DNA from: Treponema sp.
GTDB taxonomy: Bacteria > Spirochaetota > Spirochaetia > Treponematales > Breznakiellaceae
Reading direction: 5' to 3'
DNA length: 33,816 bases
NCBI GenBank assembly: GCA_031280125.1
Contig: JAITHE010000094.1
Span: forward strand, 1-33,816
Shown here: positions 26,199-33,816 of the stretch, one piece after another
Numbering within the stretch: position 1 is the stretch's first letter
Layout: every line of letters begins with the position of its first letter
The notes under the pieces: generated by a model
What the model was told of the DNA's origin: nothing
Databases searched by the model: none
Seen by the model: only the letters and a program-made list of their open reading frames with translations
Program-made: the position numbers and the translations under genes

Positions 26199-26229
26199 AT
26201 GATCCCGCTGCAATCCGCGGCGGGATCAT
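26199..26229. terminator. Hairpin ATGATCCCGC...GCGGGATCAT
   Basis: 10-bp perfect stem, 11-nt loop, downstream of the SBP stop. Confidence 0.6.
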
Positions 26230-26266
26230 TCTTGAAGAATTTAACCCCTCCCGGTACACTGGGATT

Positions 26267-27619
26267 ATGGATTTCTGTTCTACGGTTTATACCAATTCCC
26301 CGGAGGGAACACCCCGGCTGCAAAATCCGGAGGACCGGGTTTTGGTCCCCTTTAAAGAAGCGGTTCTTCGCTGCCTGCCGAAAGAGGGAGGCCTCTATGT
26401 TCCTGAATCGCCGGTGGATTTAAGGCCCTTTTTTCTCCACATGGGGGAGGAAACCAGCTACCCCGAACTGGCGGCGGCGGTAACAAGCCAGCTTTTTGGG
26501 GGTGATTTAAATCCCCTTTCGGCTTCCCGGATCGCGGAAAGCGCCTTTACCTTTGAACCGGAACTGGTACAACTGGACGAAACTTTTTCGGTGCTGAAAC
26601 TTTACAAAGGTCCTACGGGGGTTTTTAAGGATTTCGGCATTACCTTTTTGGCTGCCCTGCTGGAAGAACTTCTCCAGGGAGAACAGGCCATGGTTATTTC
26701 CGCCGCCAGGGGGAATACCGGGGCAAGCATTGCCGGGGCCTTTAAGGGGCGGCGGGGTATTATCACTACCTTGCTTTATCCGGATGAACCCATAGAGGGC
26801 CTGGAAAGTTCTTCCTATGTACCCCGGGGGGGAAACTTGATTCCCATCAGGGTTAAGGGAAACCTGGACGACTGCCAGCGGCTTATAGGAGAAGTGATCC
26901 GGGACCGGTCCTTTGCGGAACGCTACAGGGTAAGCAGCGCCAACGCCATTAATCCGGGCCGCCTCCTGCCCCAGTCATTTTATTTTCTGTACAGTTTTAT
27001 TAAGCTAAAAAAGCGTATTTCCGGGGAGTTGATCTTCAGTATCCCATCGGGTAATTTTGGCAACCTTATCGCGGCCCTCTATGCATGGGAATTCGGCATG
27101 CCCGTAAATGGGTACATTGCGGCGATGAACCTGAACAACCCCTTTGGCGAATTTATTTCAGGCCGCCTGGTTCCCAGCCGCCTGGAAAAACCAGTCATCC
27201 CAACACTTTCCCCCGCCCTTGACGTAAGCCGCCCGTCCAACCATGAACGGCTTGTAGCGTTCTACCAAAGCGCACCGGCGGTTATGCGGAACATGGTGTT
27301 TCCTGAAAGCATTGATGATGCCGCCATGCTCCAGGCCATGGAACGGGCCTGGAAAAAATACCGTATCCACCTTGATCCCCAGGGAGCGGTTGCCTTTGCA
27401 GCGGCGGAACGGCTGGCGGCCAGCCGTGATTTTAACGGCCACATTGTTGTCCTTGCCACGGGGCATCCGGCAAAATATGCGGACACTGTTTTCAGGGCTT
27501 CCGGAAAACGGCTTGTGCTGCCGGAAAAACTTGCTTCCCTTGCCAGCCCGGCAGAACCGGTGGCGGAAATAGAGCCGGACCTTGAAGGACTTGAAAACGC
27601 CATCGCCGGCTGTTTCTAG
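26267..27619 (+). CDS. thrC: Threonine synthase
   Basis: LYKGPTGVFKDFGITFLAALLEELL (PLP Lys), SAARGNTGASIAGAFKGRRGI, IPSGNFGNLIAALYAWEFGMPV. Confidence 0.93.
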   Translation: MDFCSTVYTNSPEGTPRLQNPEDRVLVPFKEAVLRCLPKEGGLYVPESPVDLRPFFLHMGEETSYPELAAAVTSQLFGGDLNPLSASRIAESAFTFEPELVQLDETFSVLKLYKGPTGVFKDFGITFLAALLEELLQGEQAMVISAARGNTGASIAGAFKGRRGIITTLLYPDEPIEGLESSSYVPRGGNLIPIRVKGNLDDCQRLIGEVIRDRSFAERYRVSSANAINPGRLLPQSFYFLYSFIKLKKRISGELIFSIPSGNFGNLIAALYAWEFGMPVNGYIAAMNLNNPFGEFISGRLVPSRLEKPVIPTLSPALDVSRPSNHERLVAFYQSAPAVMRNMVFPESIDDAAMLQAMERAWKKYRIHLDPQGAVAFAAAERLAASRDFNGHIVVLATGHPAKYADTVFRASGKRLVLPEKLASLASPAEPVAEIEPDLEGLENAIAGCF

Positions 27620-27678
27620 CAGCCTGGCCGGGACGTAGGACGCTGTTATAAACAGGCCGCGGGGCGTATTATAACGTT

Positions 27679-28914
27679 ATGAAATACTGGAACAATCTTG
27701 CGGCCTTGATTTCCGGAGACGCGGCCATATTCAGCCTAACCCTGCGGTTTGGGATTGCCGCAGTTTTTACCGTTCTCCAATGCATCCTTATCTGGCTTAC
27801 GGTGGTTTTTTTCCGCTGGACCCGCCTGAAACTTACGTTTCTGGTAAATAAATACATCCCTTCATTGACCATAAAAAAATTCCGTATCCTGGAAAGTACC
27901 CAAATTCTGGGGGTTCTGTACCTTGTTCTCAAGGGTTTCACGTATGCCATAATCCTGCTACAGCTTTTTTTAATTATTCCCCTGATATTCAGTCTTTTTG
28001 AACCCACCCAGGATTTGGCGGTAAGTCTTTTGGGGCATATTCTTAACCCCCTCAAACAGGCGTTTACCGGCATGGTAAATTATATTCCCAACATGATTAC
28101 CATTGCCGTGTTTGTTCTTATCACAAGGTACACAATCCGATCCCTTAAATTTTTTGCCGTCCGGATTGAAAAAGAAAAATTGATTATCCCCGGCTTTTAC
28201 CCTGACTGGGCCCAGCCTACGTTTAACATACTTCGTTTTTTAATTTACGCCTTTACCGTGGCGGTAATATATCCATACCTCCCTGGAGCGGATTCAAGGA
28301 TCTTCCAGGGGGTTTCGGTATTTGTGGGCATCATTATTTCATTTGGATCCGGATCGGCCATAAGTAATCTGGTGGCAGGGATGGTGCTTACCTACATGCG
28401 GCCCTTCAAGCCCGGCGATCGGATTCAAATTCAGAATGTAACAGGTTTTGTGGTGGAAAAATCGCCGGTTATTGTCAGGTTGCGGACACACAAAAACGAA
28501 TATGTTACCTTTCCCAACAGCATGGTACTGACTTCGAGCATTATCAATTACCATACTTCCACTGCCGAAGATGACGGGCTGATCCTTAACGCTGAAATAA
28601 CCTTTGGTTACGCTACCCCATGGGAGAAGGTACACGAAATTCTTACCTCGGCGGCGCTTAAAACAAAACATATTCTGGCAAAACCATGCCCATTTGTGCT
28701 ACAAACCTCATTGGATGATTTTTACGCCCACTACCAGATAAACGCCTATACAAAAAATGTCGGCCATGTTCCGTCGATTTATTCGGAACTGTTCGCCAAT
28801 ATCCAGAATGGGTTTCGGGAAGCAGGGCTTGATCTTACCGCCTCCCACTTCAGGATCAATCTGGTAGAAGGACGATCCACAGTACCGCCGGATAAAAAGA
28901 AGCCCGTGCCATGA
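27679..28914 (+). CDS. MscS-family mechanosensitive channel-like protein
   Basis: GSGSAISNLVAGMVLTYMRPFKPGDRIQIQNVTGFVVEKSPVIVRLRTHKNEYVTFPNSMVLTSSIINYHT. Confidence 0.92.
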   Translation: MKYWNNLAALISGDAAIFSLTLRFGIAAVFTVLQCILIWLTVVFFRWTRLKLTFLVNKYIPSLTIKKFRILESTQILGVLYLVLKGFTYAIILLQLFLIIPLIFSLFEPTQDLAVSLLGHILNPLKQAFTGMVNYIPNMITIAVFVLITRYTIRSLKFFAVRIEKEKLIIPGFYPDWAQPTFNILRFLIYAFTVAVIYPYLPGADSRIFQGVSVFVGIIISFGSGSAISNLVAGMVLTYMRPFKPGDRIQIQNVTGFVVEKSPVIVRLRTHKNEYVTFPNSMVLTSSIINYHTSTAEDDGLILNAEITFGYATPWEKVHEILTSAALKTKHILAKPCPFVLQTSLDDFYAHYQINAYTKNVGHVPSIYSELFANIQNGFREAGLDLTASHFRINLVEGRSTVPPDKKKPVP

Positions 28915-29120
28915 TAAATAATCCGCCCATCAAGCCCTGCCTAAAATGGGCAGGAGGAAAAAGGCGGCTTCTGGACCACGTCGAAGGCTATACCTATTAT
29001 GAACCCTTTGCCGGATCGGGGGCACTTTTCTTTGAATTGCAGTCCAAAAAGGCCGTTATCAATGACCGCAATTCTCAGCTGCCGATTCTTCCGGCAGAAA
29101 CGGCGCAAAAGAAGTATTAA
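28911..29120 (+). pseudogene. N-terminal remnant of a D12-class DNA adenine methylase (Dam/DpnM-like)
   Basis: KPCLKWAGGKRRLLDHV...YYEPFAGSGALFFELQSKKAVINDRN, then truncated; catalytic DPPY motif absent. Confidence 0.8.
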
Positions 29121-29170
29121 TCAGAAATTACGGATAAAGAAGGAACGCCGGGACCGGGATATTTCACCCG

Positions 29171-29194
29171 CGGCGGGAATTAATCAACCCGCCG
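29171..29194 (-). terminator. Hairpin CGGCGGG-aattaatcaa-CCCGCCG
   Basis: 7-bp GC stem downstream of the minus-strand GH13 gene. Confidence 0.45.
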
Positions 29195-29228
29195 GACCGG
29201 TAATGTGCTGAACTGGCAGCAGCGCTGT

Positions 29229-32200
29229 TTAGGGTTCCGTACCTGTTTTTGAAACGCCCAGAGCTTCTATAAGCGCCGTTAACTGGTAACCCGACTTTGA
29301 TCCAGCTTTTTTAAATTCTTTCACTGTTTTCTGTACCAGGGTAAAATCGCCGTATTCCATGGCCGCAAAAACCGGCGCATAGCGAAGAATCCGGCCAAAG
29401 GCCTCTTTGTTAAACCAGGTAATATCGTCAAAAACATTGATCCCCAAAATACGGCGGAAGTCATCATCTCCATAGTTGTTCAGGACCACAGCCTGAGCCA
29501 GCGCCCGGGGAGATTTTTTCGCCGCCGGTTTTTTCGTTCCCGGGATTTTTGCTTTTGCAGTTTTTAGGTATGACGGTACAGATTCCACGCAGCCAGAACC
29601 AGTCCGGGCCAATACAGCCTTCATGATCTCTACCCCATGCCAGGCAGCTTCCGTATCCGCTCCCAGACGGGCCAGAATTTCCCGAAGCTTTCGGTCGAGC
29701 TGCCAGTGGCCCGCCAGAGAAAGAGCCTCCGCGCCGGTTCCTCCACAGACCGATCTGAGCAGGGCCAGGGATGCGTAGGCATAGGCAAAACTTGCCAGGC
29801 GGCTTTCTGTAAGAGAAGGAGCATCGCCGTCTGCGCCAGTTTCAAAGGCCGCAGGGACAGCTATCATCCGCTCCAAATACACGGCAAAGGCGTCCCAGGC
29901 TTCTTCCGCCGGGGGAAGCGGGACGGCCTCCGGCACAGTTGGCAGTATGGCGGCAGTTCCAGCGGAACTTACCGCATTTGCACCTCCAGCCGCGGCGGTA
30001 TCCTCCTCAGCCTGTAACCGGATCCAGGGTTCGTAGACCCCGCCACCGTCCAAAAATGTACGGGCAGTTTCTACAAAGGAGATCAGGAGGGGTTTTAACA
30101 CGTCCGGTTCTATACCGGGCTTAAAGAGTTCACCATAGCGGTAATAGAGATCACCCAGAACAATGTCCATTTTGGCGGCGTTGATATCCGGCACACCCCG
30201 TCCGCCCAGCTCATGATTCAGCCGGGCCCAGGAACCCCGCTCATCGTCCAGCACCCCGCGGATGTCCAGGAAGATCTGGGCCTCGTAACCGTCCAGGGCC
30301 GCAAAGAGTCCCCGTTCAGCAAGATCTTTGGAAGAACGGATAAACCAGAGACCGCTCCGCTGTTCCTGGAAAATCACAAAACGGTTTTCCTCCCCTCGAA
30401 GATTCAAGGCAGAACAAAGACTGCCCCGGCGGCGGCTTCCGTCTTTTTGGGGGGTCGCCACGGCCCCTTCTTTGATCCAGCCGGAACTCTGGCAGTAACT
30501 GTTGTTGTAGAGTACCAGGGCATATTCGCTTCCCGCCCGGTTGGAATAGGCAAAAACATTTTCGTTTACCGCCCCATTACCCCCGTTGATGTAAAAATCG
30601 TAGAGGCAAAAATCAGCGCTGCCGGAAAAAAGGTAACGCCTCTTCATGAGGGGGAAAATTTCCCGCTCGTGGCGGTCCACCAGGCCGCCGTCGGGCGCTT
30701 CGTCCCGGTAAGCCCGGCGGTATTCCATGCCGTATTTTTCTTCAAAGCCTTCGATCTGGCCATGACCGAACATGGGAAGCCCCGGCATGGTTACAAGGAG
30801 CGTACAGATCCCAAAGTACTTATCCCCCTTGCCAAACTGGGCCACGGCGGTTTCTTCGTCGGGGTTGTTCATAAAGTTAACAAACCGTTTGAGGATCTCC
30901 GGATCAAACTCCAGGGTATTTTTTATGGTAGCCCGGTACTTGGCATTGTCTTCATTCTTGAGCATGTTCATAAAGGCCGAATTGTAGACCCGGTGCATCC
31001 CCAGGGTACGGACGAAGTAACCTTCCATCATCCAGAAAGCCTCCGCTAAAAGCAGGGTATGGGGCGCTTCGGCGGCGCAGCGATCTACCACTTCCCGCCA
31101 AAATTCATTGGGGATCCGGCGGTTGAATTCTTCGGTACTGATGGCGTGTTCCGCCCGGCTGGCGATGTCGCCACCCCGGCCCGGTTCGGGATACCAGAGC
31201 CGCTGGATGTGGCGTTTGGCCAATGTCATGGCGGCATCGAAGCGGACAATGGGGAACTGCTGGCAAACCCCAATGATTGTACGAATCACGGCCTCCCTGG
31301 CTTCGGGGTTGAGAAAATCGATCTGAGCGGTGTCGTTCCAGGGCATGGAAGTGCCGTCGTTGCCGTGATAGATAAAGCGGGTTTCCCCGGTACGGTTGTC
31401 GATGCGGCGAAACACCACCGCGGCGTCGCTGCGGGTAAAGTAATGTTCTTCGATCTGAACGGTGATGTCGTTCCGGCCCGAAAGGTTTCCGCAGTTAAAG
31501 TTATAGAGCGGAAAAGGCGAATAGGGGAGCTGTAAAAAACGATCCGGGTGTTCGATCATCCAGCGGCTGTCGATTCCTGTATGGTTGGGAACCATGTCAG
31601 AACCAAGCCGGATCCCCCGGCGGAAGGCCCGCTCCCGCAGGTTTGCCAGGGCCCCCCAGCCCCCCAGCTCACCGGCAATGTCGTAGTCGTAGAGGGAATA
31701 GGCGCTGGCCGCCGCCTCGGGGTTCCCCGTCCACTGCTTGATTGTTTTGCTGGCGGCGCTCCGTTCCCACAGGCCGATAAGCCAGAGGCCGGTAAAACCC
31801 CGGCGGGCCAGTTTATCCAGTTCTTCATCGGGGATCTGATCGAGCCGGGTGATCTCCCGGCCATACTTTTGGGAAAGCTGAAAAAGCCACACCAGGGTAC
31901 TCTTGGCAATAAGTACCGTCCGGGGCATCCACTCCTGATCAGGGCTGAACCGCTCATACTCGTTTTCCAAATAACCGTAGGTGTAGGCTTCGCTGGGACC
32001 GGGTCCAAAGAAACTGGGCTTGTCTTCTTCTTTGATAACGTCCAGGCCCATGAGAAGCCGGGCCATATATTTGCCCAAAAGGAGGCCCCAGTGCTTCCGC
32101 ATAAATTCCAGCTGCCCCCCCAGGGAATCCGGCGATGCCAGAGCCGGGGCCCGCAGGAGATCCCAGAGGCTTTGGCCGTCTGGACCAAAGGGGGGAAGCT

Positions 32201-32888
32201 CGGCAAAGAAGCTTTGCAGTTCCCGGATCGCCGCGGGGTACACTGTTTCCCGGGCCAGATCTTTGTCGTCGAATAAAAATAGAAAAGGCCGAAAGGCGGG
32301 GTTAAGATTGGCCAGGGCCAAAAGGAGCATTTCTTCCAGTGCCAGGGCCCGGCAGCTTTCTCCTCCTTCGCTGGAAGCGAGGTATGCCTCCACGGAAGTC
32401 CGCCCGGCGTAAACCGCCTGGGGGGGGAACTGGCTCCCAAAATTCTGAAAAAGGTCTCCGGTTCTGCCGGACCCAAGCCGTCCTTCCAGCCGGGCGGCGG
32501 CCAGTTCAAAGGCATCGCTCTGAACCTGCTCCCGGTAAAGGGATACCATGTAATGAAGGATTTCATCGATAAGCCCCATGGCGTTAAGCTGCCCCGCCTT
32601 GACGATCCTATCGGGTTTCTTTACCGGGTCCACTCCGGTGTTGAGCTTGGCTGTAAGGGCCCGGACCTGCCGCAGATCGGTGAGGATCACGTTCCCTGTA
32701 AGGGAAAAAAGGGCCTCTTCCAGACCGTGCTGTTCCCGCACTTCCCGGCGGATGTGAAATTCCCGTGCCGCGGAAGGTTGAGCAGTGAAAAACCCGGATT
32801 CATGAACAGTTTCGAAAATTTGACGGCCAGGCCGCAATTCGCCCTGGGGAGGTTCAAACCTGCTCAACCTGACCGTTATTCTTTTCAT
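29229..32888 (-). CDS. Large (1219 aa) GH13 alpha-amylase-family-like protein with long N- and C-terminal extensions
   Basis: GIRLGSDMVPNHTG (region I), FPIVRFDAAMTLAKRH (region II), TLLLAEAFW (region III), FVNFMNNPDEE at the region IV position. Confidence 0.88.
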   Translation of the reverse strand: MKRITVRLSRFEPPQGELRPGRQIFETVHESGFFTAQPSAAREFHIRREVREQHGLEEALFSLTGNVILTDLRQVRALTAKLNTGVDPVKKPDRIVKAGQLNAMGLIDEILHYMVSLYREQVQSDAFELAAARLEGRLGSGRTGDLFQNFGSQFPPQAVYAGRTSVEAYLASSEGGESCRALALEEMLLLALANLNPAFRPFLFLFDDKDLARETVYPAAIRELQSFFAELPPFGPDGQSLWDLLRAPALASPDSLGGQLEFMRKHWGLLLGKYMARLLMGLDVIKEEDKPSFFGPGPSEAYTYGYLENEYERFSPDQEWMPRTVLIAKSTLVWLFQLSQKYGREITRLDQIPDEELDKLARRGFTGLWLIGLWERSAASKTIKQWTGNPEAAASAYSLYDYDIAGELGGWGALANLRERAFRRGIRLGSDMVPNHTGIDSRWMIEHPDRFLQLPYSPFPLYNFNCGNLSGRNDITVQIEEHYFTRSDAAVVFRRIDNRTGETRFIYHGNDGTSMPWNDTAQIDFLNPEAREAVIRTIIGVCQQFPIVRFDAAMTLAKRHIQRLWYPEPGRGGDIASRAEHAISTEEFNRRIPNEFWREVVDRCAAEAPHTLLLAEAFWMMEGYFVRTLGMHRVYNSAFMNMLKNEDNAKYRATIKNTLEFDPEILKRFVNFMNNPDEETAVAQFGKGDKYFGICTLLVTMPGLPMFGHGQIEGFEEKYGMEYRRAYRDEAPDGGLVDRHEREIFPLMKRRYLFSGSADFCLYDFYINGGNGAVNENVFAYSNRAGSEYALVLYNNSYCQSSGWIKEGAVATPQKDGSRRRGSLCSALNLRGEENRFVIFQEQRSGLWFIRSSKDLAERGLFAALDGYEAQIFLDIRGVLDDERGSWARLNHELGGRGVPDINAAKMDIVLGDLYYRYGELFKPGIEPDVLKPLLISFVETARTFLDGGGVYEPWIRLQAEEDTAAAGGANAVSSAGTAAILPTVPEAVPLPPAEEAWDAFAVYLERMIAVPAAFETGADGDAPSLTESRLASFAYAYASLALLRSVCGGTGAEALSLAGHWQLDRKLREILARLGADTEAAWHGVEIMKAVLARTGSGCVESVPSYLKTAKAKIPGTKKPAAKKSPRALAQAVVLNNYGDDDFRRILGINVFDDITWFNKEAFGRILRYAPVFAAMEYGDFTLVQKTVKEFKKAGSKSGYQLTALIEALGVSKTGTEP

Positions 32889-33020
32889 GAAATTTATTAT
32901 ACCACAAAAAAAGCATTATACATGAAAATTCCGTTAAATTATAATTTCTGGGGATCCCCATTTTCGCCGTTCCGCTCCGCAGGGATCACTGGACTGGTTC
33001 AGAACCAGAGGGTTCTAAAC

Positions 33021-33042
33021 ACATTTTTATACCCAAAAATGT
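33021..33042 (-). terminator. Hairpin ACATTTTT-ataccc-AAAAATGT
   Basis: 8-bp stem downstream of the minus-strand DUF917-like gene. Confidence 0.4.
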
Positions 33043-33115
33043 TTCCCAAAACACGGTGGTACTTTTACATAAAAAACCCAGATTGAAGGACCCACAGGCT
33101 GTTGTATTCGGCATT

Positions 33116-33816
33116 TTATGGTTTAATGAGCGGCTTGAAATCCACATCATAGCCAAAGTGCCGGGGGCCAAACACTTCCAGCCCTCGGGGAGTGGTCCAT
33201 TCGGCGGGGGCAGGGAGGACAAAGACGCTGAGTTCCGCTCCCTTTGCCACATGGGGGGTAAGAACCGAATTGCCCCCGCCGTCCATGAGGCAGATAAGTT
33301 CCGGTACCGTGGCGTGGACGGCGCCGTCCAGCCAGCTAATAATGAATTCATTCTTGAACCAGATTTTATAGCGGTGTCCCAGGGAAGTTCCGGTTCCTTC
33401 CAGTTCTACGGTTCCCACGGTAAAGCCCCCGGAAAATTCCCAGTTAAAGCCGCTGACCGTTCCGGTAAAGATCCGCCTTCCCCCTCCGGCGGCGGCCACG
33501 GCGGCCACGATGTCAATCGAACCGGCGCCGCCTTCCCTGGCCGCGCGCAGGGCCTTGCCTATGCTCTGGGCATAGGTGATGGCCCCTTCAATCACCTTGC
33601 CCCGCATATCCAGAGCCCTGGCGGGGTGATCCAAAACACCCACGGCGTTTCCCGACGCCACCGCCAGGGCCCGGGCCCAGGCTTCGGCCCGCTCGTCGCT
33701 GGCGGCGGCGGTAAAGATCGCCGTGTTGCCCCAGGCGTCCGCCACGGCCATGGGGGTAATGGGGAGGCCGTGAAGAAAAAACGTTGAGTGCTGCAGTTCC
33801 GGCACCGACCGGCCCG
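33116..33816 (-). CDS. DUF917-family protein (S-methyl thiohydantoin desulfurase-like C-terminus), partial, 5' end beyond the window
   Basis: YKIWFKNEFIISWLDGAVHATVPELICLMD...TTPRGLEVFGPRHFGYDVDFKPL; reading frame remains open to the window edge. Confidence 0.8.
   Translation of the reverse strand, partial: GRSVPELQHSTFFLHGLPITPMAVADAWGNTAIFTAAASDERAEAWARALAVASGNAVGVLDHPARALDMRGKVIEGAITYAQSIGKALRAAREGGAGSIDIVAAVAAAGGGRRIFTGTVSGFNWEFSGGFTVGTVELEGTGTSLGHRYKIWFKNEFIISWLDGAVHATVPELICLMDGGGNSVLTPHVAKGAELSVFVLPAPAEWTTPRGLEVFGPRHFGYDVDFKPLIKP

Noticed and set aside
1-33816. CRISPR array, rRNA, phage structural genes or toxin-antitoxin defence cluster
   Set aside because: No regularly spaced direct repeats, rRNA-like sequence or such gene families recognised. 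The repeated tRNA trailers and hairpins do not fit CRISPR spacing.
1-33816. DnaA-box cluster marking oriC
   Set aside because: No TTATCCACA cluster found by eye; near matches (e.g. at about 5935 and 16710) are isolated and inside coding sequence.

Overview
The window looks like chromosomal DNA from a Treponema-like spirochaete; this is inferred from gene content and style, not from a search. Positions 1-1.7 kb form an AT-rich accessory patch: two AT-rich ORFs framed by structured, attC-like / inverted-repeat sequences, next to a truncated IS-type integrase. The rest is mostly core or operonic: a PfkB kinase; a lipoprotein SBP/ABC ATPase/fused permease operon ending in an HTH-nucleotidyltransferase (LicC/PntC-like); a LysM lipoprotein; metK; a four-gene tRNA-Ser cluster; rpmH-rnpA-yidD-yidC-jag; a Fur/PerR-type regulator and a rubredoxin-PTPS fusion that share a 25-bp palindromic operator; an RbsA/RbsC/RbsB-type sugar ABC operon with a 30-bp perfect palindrome of LacI-operator type; a RidA/MalY-PatB/APC-permease operon facing a YheO-like regulator; a LacI regulator divergent from an orphan SBP paralogue; thrC; an MscS channel; a dam remnant; a giant GH13-like protein; and a partial DUF917-like protein. 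The observations I consider most worth following up are: (1) the cassette-like AT-rich patch with attC-like architecture at the left end; (2) two parS-like palindromes 535 bp apart, one inside a CDS and one inside a 24-bp perfect palindrome; (3) the duplicated 25-bp operator in front of the Fur-like gene and the rubredoxin-PTPS fusion; (4) the transporter plus nucleotidyltransferase operon. No CRISPR array or rRNA was seen.
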